A DNA stretch of 64,000 nt from Cellvibrionales bacterium UBA1854 (lineage in GTDB: Bacteria > Pseudomonadota > Gammaproteobacteria > Pseudomonadales > Porticoccaceae). Both the position numbers and the translations under genes were made by a program. The notes below the pieces were generated by a model, which saw only the letters and a program-made list of their open reading frames with translations, was not told the origin of the DNA and searched no databases. The stretch lies in NCBI GenBank assembly GCA_002338445.1, contig DDII01000042.1, positions 1 through 64,000 on the forward strand. Reading direction: 5' to 3'. Shown here one piece after another: positions 8,908 to 18,268 of this stretch (the first letter of the stretch is position 1; every line of letters starts with the position of its first letter).

Positions 8908-9990
8908 ATGAAAGAATCGATCGCAGCGAAATTAGAGGCGCTGTGTGATCGTTTTGATGAGTTATCAGCCCTTTTAAGCGACAAAAGAACCCTCAATGAG
9001 ACAGACTCCTTTAAGCTTCTTTCGAAAGAATACGCTGAGTTGAATCCTGTAGTAACATTATACCAGACTTATACCAAAGTCTTAGATGAAGTTAAGGGCT
9101 TGAATAGTATGTTGCAAGATCCTGATCACGGTATCCGTGAGTTGGCACAAGAAGAGTTGCGAATCAACAACAAAAGCCTTAGGAGACTTGAAAATGATCT
9201 GCAACAATCTTTACTCTCAAAGGATCCAAATGATGACAAGAATGTGTTTTTGGAGATTCGCGCAGGCGCGGGAGGTGATGAAGCAGCGATTTTCTCGGGA
9301 GATCTTTTCAGGATGTATAGTAAATATTCTGAGCGTCAGGGCTGGAAAGTGGAGATCGTTAGTTCCCATATGGGAGACCATGGTGGGTTTAAAGAAGTTA
9401 TCGCAAGGATTAGCGGTAGGGATGTTTATTCAAAATTGAAATTCGAATCTGGCGCCCACAGAGTGCAGAGGGTACCTGAAACCGAATCACAGGGTAGAGT
9501 TCACACCTCGGCATGCACAGTGGCTATACTTGCAGAGCCTGATCAACGAGACGTAATTGCAATTAGCAAGTCAGACCTTCGTATAGATACATTCAGAGCC
9601 TCAGGTTCGGGTGGACAGCATGTAAATAAAACTGACTCTGCGATTCGACTGACTCATATACCCACTGGTTTCGTGGTTGAATGTCAAGATGAGAGGTCAC
9701 AGCATAAAAATCGTGCTAAAGCCATGGCAGTACTTCAGGCTAGATTAAGTTCGGCTCAAAATGATGCACTTGTTCGTGAGGAGGATGAAAAACGACGAAT
9801 TCTAGTAGGAAGTGGTGATCGTTCAGAGCGTATCCGAACTTATAATTTTCCTCAGGGACGACTCACTGATCATCGCATCAATCTAACGCTTTATAAGCTT
9901 CCCGAAATTGTAGAGGGCGATTTGGACGAGATTGTGCAAGAGCTTACAAACGATTTTCAAGCATCACAATTATCAAAAATTGCGGAATAG
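8908..9990 (+). CDS. prfA: Peptide chain release factor 1
   Basis: RF1 reads UAA and UAG and triggers peptide release. The conserved G-G-Q motif lies in [11 protein letters not shown], and the family region R-A-G-A-G-G-D-E-A is seen about 120 residues in. The length of about 360 residues is normal. ATG 8908 is preceded by an in-frame GTG at 8905. It lies between hemA and its modifying enzyme prmC. Confidence 0.98.
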   Translation: MKESIAAKLEALCDRFDELSALLSDKRTLNETDSFKLLSKEYAELNPVVTLYQTYTKVLDEVKGLNSMLQDPDHGIRELAQEELRINNKSLRRLENDLQQSLLSKDPNDDKNVFLEIRAGAGGDEAAIFSGDLFRMYSKYSERQGWKVEIVSSHMGDHGGFKEVIARISGRDVYSKLKFESGAHRVQRVPETESQGRVHTSACTVAILAEPDQRDVIAISKSDLRIDTFRASGSGGQHVNKTDSAIRLTHIPTGFVVECQDERSQHKNRAKAMAVLQARLSSAQNDALVREEDEKRRILVGSGDRSERIRTYNFPQGRLTDHRINLTLYKLPEIVEGDLDEIVQELTNDFQASQLSKIAE

Positions 9991-10001
9991 GTAGTTTTCT
10001 T

Positions 10002-10844
10002 TTGACATCAATCTTAGACTTACTAGGGCGAGCTTCCGAGCTTCAAAAAATAAGCGATTCTCCAGTCTTGGATACACAAAGAATTATTTGTAGAATCATA
10101 GGCCGTGATACTAGCTTCTTGCATACTTGGCCTTATGCTGAAATTACACCCAATAATCTGAAAAATTTTGAGTCATTATTTGCTCGGAGATTAATGGGAG
10201 AACCAATTGCCTATTTAACTGGAGAACATGGATTTTGGTCGTTGATTCTACAAGTTAATTCACACACATTGATACCTCGTCCTGAAACAGAGTTGCTCGT
10301 GGAGATTGCTTTGACGGTCAGTTTAGGACCACACGCTTCGGTGCTTGATTTGGGCACCGGCAGCGGTTCGATTGCTTTAGCCTTAGCTAGCGAACGAACG
10401 AATTGGAGCATAGTTGCGGTTGAAAAAAATACCAATGCTCTAGCAATAGCAAAATCAAATGGGTTTCGTTTGAGGTTGAAAAATGTCGATTTCTTGGCGG
10501 GTGATTGGTTTAGTCCATTGGTGGCGCGTCGATTTCATTTAATTATAAGTAATCCTCCATATGTGGCAATGGGCGATGAGAGCCTGAACGGCGATGGAGT
10601 CCGCTTTGAGCCCAAGGAGGCATTGGTGTCTGGTGTCGATGGTTTAGATAGTTTACGGTATATTATTTCCCAGTCGCCTAATTTTTTGCATCACGGTGGA
10701 TGGCTTCTTGTGGAACATGGATGCGATCAAGGTTTAGAGGTCCGAAAATTATTTTTGTCCAGAGGATATTCAGAAGTTTCGACTCACTCGGATTTAAACG
10801 GACGGGAGCGAGTCACGCTCGGATGCACAAGACGTTCATGTTAA
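10002..10844 (+). CDS. prmC: Release factor glutamine methyltransferase
   Basis: PrmC methylates the glutamine of the GGQ loop in RF1 and RF2. Its SAM-binding site D-L-G-T-G-S-G-S-I-A is at about residues 120-129 and the substrate motif I-S-N-P-P-Y-V is at about 181-187. The R-P-E-T-E-L-L-V-E stretch precedes the methyltransferase fold. The start is TTG at 10002. It follows prfA by 11 bases, the usual pairing of enzyme with substrate. Confidence 0.96.
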   Translation: MTSILDLLGRASELQKISDSPVLDTQRIICRIIGRDTSFLHTWPYAEITPNNLKNFESLFARRLMGEPIAYLTGEHGFWSLILQVNSHTLIPRPETELLVEIALTVSLGPHASVLDLGTGSGSIALALASERTNWSIVAVEKNTNALAIAKSNGFRLRLKNVDFLAGDWFSPLVARRFHLIISNPPYVAMGDESLNGDGVRFEPKEALVSGVDGLDSLRYIISQSPNFLHHGGWLLVEHGCDQGLEVRKLFLSRGYSEVSTHSDLNGRERVTLGCTRRSC

Positions 10845-10941
10845 AGAAATATCAGTTATTTGGATTGCTTTTAGAACGGATAAAACATATTCCTCAAGAA
10901 ATGGTACAATTAAATTCTCAAGCAGATAGTGAGAAGATAAT

Positions 10942-12327
10942 TTGACCGCACAGCCAGACAAGGCAAAGCATAAACTCAATGATGAAACACGTGCGGAGTC
11001 CAGAGAAGTTAAAATACAGGATGCAGCTGGACCAGCTTGGTCTTTAGATCAGTTTGTCGTAGAACCGAGTACGAATAAAGTTCGTTTTCATGATTTTTCC
11101 CTCCCATTAGAATTGATGCGAGGATTGGCAGCAATGAAGTTTAAATATTGCACCCCAATTCAAGCACAATCTTTGCCATACTCTCTCAACGGTCACGATA
11201 TAGTTGGTCGAGCACAGACTGGAACGGGTAAGACCGCAGCCTTTTTAATAAGTATTGTGAATGATTTGATAAACTATGCAATTGAAGGAAAGCGTTATGT
11301 CGGAGATGCGCGTGCCTTGATTTTGGCCCCGACTCGAGAGCTTGCGTTACAAATAGCAGAAGATGCGTTAAAGCTTACGCGATTCACCAATATCAAAGTT
11401 CATGCTCTTGTGGGAGGTTTGGATTATGGTAAACAACTCAAGCAAATAGAATCAGAACACTGTGATATTCTTGTTGGAACTCCCGGACGTTTATTAGATT
11501 TTGCGAATAACCAAGACATACATTTGGACCAGATCGAGATTCTGGTGATTGACGAAGCGGATAGGATGTTAGACATGGGCTTTATTCCTCAGGTACGCAG
11601 AATAGTGCGTTTGACGCCACGTAAAGAAGATCGTCAGACGCTGTTATTCTCTGCAACCTTTTCCGAGGATGTTATTCGACTGGCAGAACAATGGACAGAA
11701 CAATCGGTACGTCTTGAGCTAGGTGCTGACAAAGTAACTACGGACACAGTACTTCAAAAAGTATATATTACGACGGCTGTCGAAAAATTTGCTCTGTTGA
11801 ATCAAATTTTAAGCCAAAAAAAAGTAGAAAGTGTGATGATTTTTGCGAATAGAAGGGATATTTGTAAAGATCTCCACTACAAATTACGCAAAAAGGGTTT
11901 CAAAGTTGGTATTTTGTCCGGCGAGGTACCTCAGTCTAAGCGTCTGAAAACTTTAGATTCTTTTAAAAGTGGATCAATCAGGATATTGGTAGCTACAGAT
12001 GTTGCTGGGCGCGGCATACATGTTGACGATGTTAGTCACGTGATAAACTACACCTTGCCTGAAGAACCGCAGGACTATATTCATCGCATCGGCCGCACTG
12101 GAAGAGCGGGGCACACAGGTGTTTCTATCAGTTTTGCGTGCGAGGATGATGCATTTCTGCTAGAGCCAATTGAAAACCTTCTGGGTCATAAACTGGCTTG
12201 CGTCATGCCAGATATAAGGAACAATTCAGATTCTCTTTTGGGACAAGAAGCGAATGGAACCAATTTTGCTGGTGAGTGCTTTCCGTCTAGACAGAGTTTA
12301 GAGCCAGGACGAAAGACTAAAGTCTGA
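10942..12327 (+). CDS. rhlB: DEAD-box ATP-dependent RNA helicase, RhlB-like
   Basis: The helicase core has the Q motif (C-T-P-I-Q-A), motif I A-Q-T-G-T-G-K-T, motif II D-E-A-D, motif III S-A-T, and motif VI H-R-I-G-R-T-G-R-A-G. The first 50 residues are a poorly conserved leader. It starts at TTG 10942 (461 residues) after a 97-base gap from prmC. The tail after the second RecA domain is short, closer to RhlB/RhlE-type than to DeaD. RhlB partners RNase E in RNA decay; which subfamily this belongs to is inferred from the D-x-G-F-I-x-x-(I/V)-R region. Confidence 0.87.
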   Translation: MTAQPDKAKHKLNDETRAESREVKIQDAAGPAWSLDQFVVEPSTNKVRFHDFSLPLELMRGLAAMKFKYCTPIQAQSLPYSLNGHDIVGRAQTGTGKTAAFLISIVNDLINYAIEGKRYVGDARALILAPTRELALQIAEDALKLTRFTNIKVHALVGGLDYGKQLKQIESEHCDILVGTPGRLLDFANNQDIHLDQIEILVIDEADRMLDMGFIPQVRRIVRLTPRKEDRQTLLFSATFSEDVIRLAEQWTEQSVRLELGADKVTTDTVLQKVYITTAVEKFALLNQILSQKKVESVMIFANRRDICKDLHYKLRKKGFKVGILSGEVPQSKRLKTLDSFKSGSIRILVATDVAGRGIHVDDVSHVINYTLPEEPQDYIHRIGRTGRAGHTGVSISFACEDDAFLLEPIENLLGHKLACVMPDIRNNSDSLLGQEANGTNFAGECFPSRQSLEPGRKTKV

Positions 12328-12536
12328 CACAGCTGTATTAGCACAGGGTGTTCCGCTTAAAAGAGAATCAACATGGTCTACCCTTTAATTTTAAGTTTAA
12401 GAACGCCAATTGATGAAACCATTAGTGGCCATTTTTCCATCCGTCGCAACGGTGACAAATGATTTCTGTCATCCAGATGCTCAAATTAAATACAGCTCAA
12501 TTATTTTCTTTGGGATTAGTTTTTAGTTCATATCTT

Positions 12537-13013
12537 TCAGGTTGAAGTCCGCAAAAGTCGCCGTCTTTGAATTTCCCAATCGCGCTTTTTATCATCGAAG
12601 CGTTTATCATGAAGTCTTTTTCCTTTCGCTAGCGCTATCTCACATTTGACAAGGTAACGCTTCCAATACATTGCAATACATACACATGTAAAACCTTTTT
12701 GGTCAACTTGAGTTTGCAGATCAGATAGTTCGTTTCTATTAAGTAATAATTTTCTTACGCGCGCTGGTTCAATCATACTTGTTGAGGAAGTAGTCGCCAA
12801 TGGCGTGATTAACGCCCCTATCAACCATGCTTGATAGTTTCTTATGTGAATGTAACTTTCAGTAATAGAGATTTTCCCTGCCCGAAGACTCTTTACTTCC
12901 CAGCCGAGCAAGGCAATCCCTGCTTCATATTTTTTATCAATAAAGTAGTCGCGGTTACTTTTTTTATTAAGGGCTATTGTTTCGGTAAGTTTTTTTGCTT
13001 TTTGCGTCGACAT
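12537..13013 (-). CDS. smpB: SsrA-binding protein SmpB
   Basis: SmpB binds tmRNA and takes it to stalled ribosomes for trans-translation. The N-terminal N-K-K-S-N-R-D-Y-F-I and the V-K-S-L-R-A-G-K motif are present, and the basic C-terminal tail D-K-R-x-x-x-K-K-R-D-W matches the part that enters the mRNA channel. It is 158 residues, the normal length. No tmRNA gene is seen next to it. It is divergent from the symporter gene. Confidence 0.97.
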   Translation of the reverse strand: MSTQKAKKLTETIALNKKSNRDYFIDKKYEAGIALLGWEVKSLRAGKISITESYIHIRNYQAWLIGALITPLATTSSTSMIEPARVRKLLLNRNELSDLQTQVDQKGFTCVCIAMYWKRYLVKCEIALAKGKRLHDKRFDDKKRDWEIQRRRLLRTST

Positions 13014-13187
13014 TGCGTAATTATACGCTTGACGCTACTATTGTCACCGTTTTTCCCTTTTTACTTTCAGTCTGGTTATGATACCTATACAGGTTTCATG
13101 ATAGGAAGGTTCGATTATTAATTTAACTGATCTTCCCGAAATATAGTGGTACGAATTTATTAAGACAGTTTGAGTTAGGAAAAAAAA

Positions 13188-14564
13188 ATGGATGTTCAGT
13201 CAAAGAGTACGCATGGTATTTGGAGTAGTCGTTGGACTTTTATACTTGCTGCTACTGGTTCAGCTGTTGGTCTTGGAAATCTTTGGAAATTTCCGTACGT
13301 AGCAGGGACATTTGGCGGCGGAGCTTTCGTGCTTATTTACTTGGTTTGTATTTTATTAATTGGAGTACCGGTGATGATGGCTGAAGTTCTTTTAGGCAGA
13401 GCAGCTCGTAAAAGTCCTATTAACGCGATGCACCACGCCGTCGTTGTAAGTGGGAGTCGCTCTGGTTGGCGGCATATTGGGTGGGTTGGTATTTTTTCTG
13501 CTCTTTTGATTTTATCCTTTTATGCTGTCATTGCTGGGTGGGCGATGGATTACTTCACGTTAACCGCTAAGGGTGTTCTTGATAAATTAAGTGGCGATGA
13601 TGCAGTGCTTGTATTTTCAAATTTGGTGGGTGATCCGCTTCGCTTAGTTTTGTGGCAGAGTACCTTCCTTGCATTGTGTTTGTTTGTAGTTGCCGCTGGT
13701 GTTCAGAGAGGATTGGGAAGGGCAATCACTATTTTAATGCCCATTTTATTCCTATTGTTGATCGTTATGATGTTACTCGCTGTTGTGAAGGGTGACTTTT
13801 ATTCGGCATGGATGTTTTTATTTGCTTTTGACTTTGAATCCATTACTTGGAGGGCAGTTCTAGAGGCAATGGGTCTTGCTTTTTTTACTTTGAGCATCGG
13901 AATGGGCGCGATTATGGCATACGGAGCTTATATGCCAGCTGAGGCTAGTATAGGTAGAACGGTTCTTACAGTAGCCATTTTAGATAGTGTCGTAGCTATT
14001 GTTGCAGGTTTGATGATTTTTTCAATTGTTTTTGCAACTCCTGGTATAGAACCAAGTGCGGGCCCTGGATTGATGTTTATTAGTTTACCAGTAGCCTTCG
14101 GTAATATGGCTGGTGGACAACTGTTAAGTTTTTTATTCTTTTTTCTTGTGGTTATTGCGGCTTGGAGTTCAGCAATTTCACTTCTGGAACCGGCTGTTGC
14201 ATGGTTAATAGAAGAAAAAAGAATTTCTCGCCCAAAAGCAAGTATCTTTTTATCCTTTATAGTCTGGACTCTGGGACTTGGGACAGTTTTATCTTTTAAT
14301 ATTGCTAAGGATATAAAAGTTGCCGGATTCACGTTTTTTGATGCATTAGATTTTTTGACTGCAAATATCATGTTACCGCTAAGCGGCTTTGCGATAGCCG
14401 TTTTTGCCGGGTTTATAATGCGGCGTGATCTTGTAAGAGCACAAATGATTGATTTAAAAGCTAAATATCTATGGCTATGGCTATGGCTGTTGCGTTACGT
14501 TGCTACCATTGCTGTGCTAATCATTTTTTTGATGGGCATTTATGATAAGTTTTCTTCGGTGTAA
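13188..14564 (+). CDS. Sodium-dependent transporter, neurotransmitter:sodium symporter (SNF) family
   Basis: This inner-membrane protein of 458 residues has about 12 predicted transmembrane helices. The first helix contains the family signature A-T-G-S-A-V-G-L-G-N-L-W-K-F-P-Y, which in LeuT-type transporters forms the substrate and sodium sites. The substrate is probably an amino acid but cannot be read from sequence. A purine-rich ribosome-binding site lies before ATG 13188. The same gene sits between smpB and ratA in many marine gammaproteobacteria. Confidence 0.93.
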   Translation: MDVQSKSTHGIWSSRWTFILAATGSAVGLGNLWKFPYVAGTFGGGAFVLIYLVCILLIGVPVMMAEVLLGRAARKSPINAMHHAVVVSGSRSGWRHIGWVGIFSALLILSFYAVIAGWAMDYFTLTAKGVLDKLSGDDAVLVFSNLVGDPLRLVLWQSTFLALCLFVVAAGVQRGLGRAITILMPILFLLLIVMMLLAVVKGDFYSAWMFLFAFDFESITWRAVLEAMGLAFFTLSIGMGAIMAYGAYMPAEASIGRTVLTVAILDSVVAIVAGLMIFSIVFATPGIEPSAGPGLMFISLPVAFGNMAGGQLLSFLFFFLVVIAAWSSAISLLEPAVAWLIEEKRISRPKASIFLSFIVWTLGLGTVLSFNIAKDIKVAGFTFFDALDFLTANIMLPLSGFAIAVFAGFIMRRDLVRAQMIDLKAKYLWLWLWLLRYVATIAVLIIFLMGIYDKFSSV

Positions 14565-14566
14565 CT

Positions 14567-15001
14567 GTGACTCGAATTAAACGTTCGCTAGTAGTAAAAC
14601 ATTCATCAAGGAAAATGTATGATTTGGTAAATGATGTAGAACGTTACCCTGAATTTGTGACGTATTGTTCTTCGGCAGAGGTTGTCAAAAGTAGCAATCA
14701 AGAAATGTTAGCCAGGCTAGATTTAAAAAAAGCAGGAGTGAATATCAATGTCTTGACGAGAAATACACTCAATCCTCCGTTTGGCATAAATATGTTGTTG
14801 GAAGAGGGGCCTTTTAATTTATTGGATGGGCGGTGGACCTTCCAAGAAGTAAGTGAATCAGCTTCGAGGGTCTCATTAGTTCTGGACTATGAGTTCAAAA
14901 GTTTTGCGATGCATGTATTAGCCTCAAATATACTTACAAATATTGCAAGTGACTTGGTTGAAACGATCTGCCGACGTGCTGATTATCTTTATTTGGAGTG
15001 A
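14567..15001 (+). CDS. ratA: RatA-like START/coenzyme Q10-binding domain protein
   Basis: The 144-residue protein is a single START-like (COQ10) domain, with V-x-D-V-E-R-Y-P-E-F-V near the start and the P-F-x-x-L-x-G-x-W-x-F core. E. coli RatA was described as blocking ribosome subunit association; mitochondrial homologues act in ubiquinone function. The start is GTG at 14567, two bases after the symporter stop, so the two are probably cotranscribed. The rnfH gene that normally follows ratA is absent. Confidence 0.9.
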   Translation: MTRIKRSLVVKHSSRKMYDLVNDVERYPEFVTYCSSAEVVKSSNQEMLARLDLKKAGVNINVLTRNTLNPPFGINMLLEEGPFNLLDGRWTFQEVSESASRVSLVLDYEFKSFAMHVLASNILTNIASDLVETICRRADYLYLE

Positions 15002-15214
15002 GTAATTAAGCCGTGTTATTTAAAGGTTGAACCCACGGAATCGATTAATTGTGAAGGACCTTTTATCCCTACAGTCGTAATGTCAAAAAAGGAGTGCCTT
15101 GATTAACGCCAAGTGAGGAGCGTTAAAAATTTATTCATACTGGTTTCAACATTGTTCATTGAAAATTTAGTGGTGCTTAATAAGCAAAGCATTCAAGATT
15201 TCCGGCCGCCCGCT

Positions 15215-15598
15215 TTAGTGACCCTCAGTTTCTGATAGAGAATTACCGAGTTTGGCATCACTAGGACGGTAATCTCCTCGAAGCAAACTCAGTTTATTTT
15301 GTTCGCTAAAGAATACTTCCAACCGTTTTTCTTTTTTTTGAGAACGAGCGTTAGTAACATTGTTTAGATATATCCAATGATTTTGATTAAAGCTATCTTT
15401 AATCAGCGGTGTTCCCAAGATAAACTTTACTTGTTCTTTTGTCATCCCAGGTACTAGCTGATTTACCATATCTTGTGTCACAATATTTCCCTGTTGAATG
15501 GAAACTTTGTGGACGCTCGGAAATTGTGGTGTACTACATGCAAAGGAGACAATAGCCAAGCTTATTGAGACTATTTTCGCGGGTGTTGACATAAACAT
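15215..15598 (-). CDS. bamE: Outer membrane assembly lipoprotein BamE
   Basis: BamE is a small lipoprotein of the BAM complex that folds outer membrane beta-barrels. The signal peptide ends in a lipobox S-F-A-C. The conserved core has I-x-x-x-M-V-x-Q-L-x-x-G-M-T-x-x-Q-V and L-G-T-P-L-I-x-D-x-F. I prefer ATG 15598; an in-frame ATG at 15592 and a TTG at 15625 are alternatives. It is divergent from fur, the canonical arrangement. Confidence 0.94.
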   Translation of the reverse strand: MFMSTPAKIVSISLAIVSFACSTPQFPSVHKVSIQQGNIVTQDMVNQLVPGMTKEQVKFILGTPLIKDSFNQNHWIYLNNVTNARSQKKEKRLEVFFSEQNKLSLLRGDYRPSDAKLGNSLSETEGH

Positions 15599-15664
15599 TG
15601 GTCTTTTCAATAACTGCAAAAACAAAACTATAAATTAAATTAACTCTTGTTTGAAGCTTTAAAA

Positions 15665-16075
15665 ATGGAAACTAGCGATAAAGAGCTAAAGAAAGCAGGA
15701 CTTAAAGTTACTTTGCCTAGAGTAAAGATCCTTCATATCCTTGAGCAATCAGAGCTTCATATGACTGCGGAGGATATATATTTGAGGCTTATTGATGCTG
15801 AAGAGGATGTCGGAATCGCTACTGTATACAGAGTCCTAGCTCAATTTGAGAGTGCTCATTTAGTGAATAGGCATAATTTTGACAATGGGCCGGCTGTCTA
15901 CGAATTGAATAGAGGTGAACATCACGATCACATGGTGTGCTCGGAAACGGGGACAGTGATAGAATTTCATGATCCTGAGATAGAGGAAATACAGAGAAAA
16001 ATCGCCGCAAGGCATGGATACGAATTAGTTGACCACAATTTGGTATTATACGTTAGGAAACAAAAAACACCCTGA
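15665..16075 (+). CDS. fur: Ferric uptake regulator Fur
   Basis: Fur is the iron-dependent repressor. The DNA-binding stretch G-L-K-V-T-L-P-R and A-T-V-Y-R-V-L recognition helix are present, followed by the metal motif H-H-D-H. Only one cysteine of the C-x-x-C pair found in E. coli Fur remains (M-V-C-S-E-T), the same as in Pseudomonas Fur, so a single-cysteine Fur is expected rather than defective. ATG 15665 aligns with the E. coli start; a TTG at 15647 would add six residues. Confidence 0.96.
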   Translation: METSDKELKKAGLKVTLPRVKILHILEQSELHMTAEDIYLRLIDAEEDVGIATVYRVLAQFESAHLVNRHNFDNGPAVYELNRGEHHDHMVCSETGTVIEFHDPEIEEIQRKIAARHGYELVDHNLVLYVRKQKTP

Positions 16076-16196
16076 ATAATCTCTCTGGAGATGTTGGTTT
16101 CAAACAAATTGACTTTACTGCACAAATTGTAGTTCATCAACCCAAATCCAAACGAGTGTCATCGACTTAAAGACAAACGTTTATCTAACAAAAATG

Positions 16197-16982
16197 TCAT
16201 TCCACAAAGTGCTCTGAAGTTGGAAATGTTGAGTTTCGGACAGCCGATGCATAATTTTTTAATGCGGATATAATTGAGTTATTATCGAGCAAAAAATTTC
16301 TAGCAAACCTTGGTATTTGGCCCGAAATTCCAAGGATGTCATAGAGAACAAGTATTTGTGCGTCAGTGCAGGGCCCAGCACCGATACCAATCACAGGGAT
16401 TTGTAGTTTTTTTGTGATTAATTTACTCAGGCTTGAAGGTATACACTCCACGACTAACAGCTGCGCCCCGGCCTGTTCCAGAGTCATGGCATCACTAAAA
16501 ATTTTGTCAGCGGCTTTTGAATCAGCCCCTTGGATTGCATATCCTCCAAGTTTGTGGACTGATTGGGGTGTTAGCCCTAAGTGACCGCACACTGGAATAC
16601 CACGCTCAGACATTTGATAAACCGTTTCGGATAACCAATGTCCGCCTTCAAGCTTTACCATTTTTGCCCCATTTTGCATTAGTTTACTAGAATTTTTCAA
16701 AGCATTCTGGGTAGTACCGTAGGACAAAAATGGCATGTCAGCTATGACAAAAGTTTCCTTTACTCCTCGGGATACGGAGGCGGTGTGATAGACCATGTCA
16801 CCGATCGATACAGGAATTGTTGTTTGGTGTCCTTGGCATACATTGCCCAGCGAATCCCCAATTAGTATGATTTCGATACCCGCGCTTTCAATGATTTTAG
16901 CGAAACTATAATCATAAGCTGTAAGCGCGGTAAATTTTTCTCCCCGAGTTTTCATTTTATTTAAATCGGTGATTGTAACCAT
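16197..16982 (-). CDS. panB: 3-methyl-2-oxobutanoate hydroxymethyltransferase
   Basis: PanB transfers a hydroxymethyl group from methylene-tetrahydrofolate to alpha-ketoisovalerate to make ketopantoate, the first step of pantothenate synthesis. The motifs T-A-Y-D-Y-S, I-G-D-S-L-G, K-L-E-G-G and G-H-L-G-L-T-P-Q are all present. ATG 16982 is preferred over a TTG at 16985. panC, normally the next gene downstream, is not here: the convergent fur follows after about 120 bases. Confidence 0.97.
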   Translation of the reverse strand: MVTITDLNKMKTRGEKFTALTAYDYSFAKIIESAGIEIILIGDSLGNVCQGHQTTIPVSIGDMVYHTASVSRGVKETFVIADMPFLSYGTTQNALKNSSKLMQNGAKMVKLEGGHWLSETVYQMSERGIPVCGHLGLTPQSVHKLGGYAIQGADSKAADKIFSDAMTLEQAGAQLLVVECIPSSLSKLITKKLQIPVIGIGAGPCTDAQILVLYDILGISGQIPRFARNFLLDNNSIISALKNYASAVRNSTFPTSEHFVE

Positions 16983-17072
16983 CAATAAAAACCTAGCTTT
17001 CAGTTGTATTGTTTCAAATCAATTAGTTTATATTAAAATCACTACGCGAGTAAAAATCACACCATCAAAATT

Positions 17073-17759
17073 TCAATCAAGTGGTATAGGATTGAAGTAA
17101 TGCCGACCTTTTTTTACTTTACTAATTTGTTGAGCAAGATAAAGAAAATCAGATTTGTTCTCAGAAAAATTTACTTGATTGGTATTCACTATCAGCAGCG
17201 GTGTTTCAGAATAATGATGAAAATATTGAGTGTAAGCATCATTGATCTCCGCTAAATATTCAAATTCGATTTCTTTTTCAATAACTCTCCCACGCTTTTT
17301 TACCCTATCAAAAAGTGTTTTTGTCGATGCTTGCAAATAAACTACTAAATCGGGTTTTGGTAACTCTCTGATAACATTGGTAAAAACTTTCTGGTAGAGT
17401 CGATACTCATCATTATTTAAATTTACCCCGGCAAATAATGGATCTTTTTGGATAAAAAAATCGCTAATAAATATTTTTTTAAAAATGTCTACTTGACGCA
17501 TTTCTTGAAGCTGTTGAATTCGTTGGAAAAGAAAGTAGAGTTGCGTTGGTAATGCTGCACTCAACCTATCTTTGTAAAAGTTTTCAAGAAACGGATTTAC
17601 ACTCGCATCTTCTAACAAAGTTTCAGCACCAAAGTTTTGAGCTAGTTCTAAAGTTAATGTGGTTTTGCCGATACCTATGGGACCCTCGATTACAATATAG
17701 TTCGGGAGAGAACTCTTTGAAGAGTTAATTTGCTTTAACTGTTCGATATGGGTTTTCAA
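17073..17759 (-). CDS. Deoxynucleoside kinase family protein
   Basis: The protein (228 residues) has a P-loop I-E-G-P-I-G-I-G-K-T-T, the D-F-F-I-Q-K-D region that corresponds to the E/D-R-S motif of deoxynucleoside kinases, and R-V-K-K-R-G-R as a lid-like arginine cluster. These enzymes phosphorylate deoxyadenosine, deoxyguanosine or deoxycytidine in salvage. The substrate cannot be assigned. It starts at TTG 17759, overlapping the folK stop by four bases, and lies between folK and panB. Confidence 0.85.
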   Translation of the reverse strand: MKTHIEQLKQINSSKSSLPNYIVIEGPIGIGKTTLTLELAQNFGAETLLEDASVNPFLENFYKDRLSAALPTQLYFLFQRIQQLQEMRQVDIFKKIFISDFFIQKDPLFAGVNLNNDEYRLYQKVFTNVIRELPKPDLVVYLQASTKTLFDRVKKRGRVIEKEIEFEYLAEINDAYTQYFHHYSETPLLIVNTNQVNFSENKSDFLYLAQQISKVKKGRHYFNPIPLD

Positions 17760-18268
17760 AAAGATCTCCGAGCTTTTAAGTCATAACGACGAATAAGTTT
17801 TACTTTACTCTTGTCTCGACATTTGTCCAATAGTTGGGAGATAGATTCATTGCGTAAAACAAAATTTTCTGTTAGCAAATCACTCAGTGGTTTTAGCACG
17901 AAAGCGCGTTTGTGCATTCTTGGATGCGGAAGTAGTAATTGTCGACATGTTGAAGATAATTGGTCATACATTAATATATCAAGATCTATTGTCCTTGCAG
18001 CCCATTTCCTTTCCCGCTGCCGCCCCTGATTTTCCTCTACTTTTTGTAATACTTTGAGGAGTTTTTCAGAAGAGAGAAGTGTGGATATTTGCGCGACTGC
18101 ATTACAGTATGATGGTTGTACGCCAGGCCCGATGGCTGGACTACTGTAAAATGCGGATACCTTTTCAAGTTTTATTAAATAATGCTTGTCAATCGCACAT
18201 AATGCCTTTTCGACTTGCGACACTGGCTTACAGAGGTTACTGCCAAGAGCAATAAAAGCTGTTGACAT
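17756..18268 (-). CDS. folK: 2-amino-4-hydroxy-6-hydroxymethyldihydropteridine pyrophosphokinase
   Basis: HPPK pyrophosphorylates 6-hydroxymethyl-dihydropterin before dihydropteroate synthesis. The signatures A-L-G-S-N-L near the start, R-K-W-A-A-R-T-I-D-L-D-I-L with the two magnesium aspartates, and P-H-P-R-M-H-K-R-A-F-V-L are intact. It overlaps the pcnB stop by one base and the kinase start by four, forming a tight minus-strand operon. Confidence 0.96.
   Translation of the reverse strand: MSTAFIALGSNLCKPVSQVEKALCAIDKHYLIKLEKVSAFYSSPAIGPGVQPSYCNAVAQISTLLSSEKLLKVLQKVEENQGRQRERKWAARTIDLDILMYDQLSSTCRQLLLPHPRMHKRAFVLKPLSDLLTENFVLRNESISQLLDKCRDKSKVKLIRRYDLKARRSF

Noticed and set aside
12328..12536. 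Possible tmRNA gene next to smpB
   Set aside because: The 209-base gap is too short and lacks the tRNA-like ends of ssrA.
13928..14371. Minus-strand frame of 147 codons
   Set aside because: It is antisense to the sodium symporter, and its composition is the mirror of a membrane protein.
14463..14489. Tandem TATGGC repeat
   Set aside because: It is only three copies, within the coding sequence of a Trp-Leu-rich membrane segment of the symporter.
15020..15110. Possible RnfH remnant after ratA
   Set aside because: The readable stretch of about 32 codons has no start and shows no similarity that I recognise to RnfH.
15665..16075. Fur as defective because it lacks one of two zinc cysteines
   Set aside because: Pseudomonas Fur has the same single-cysteine pattern and is functional.
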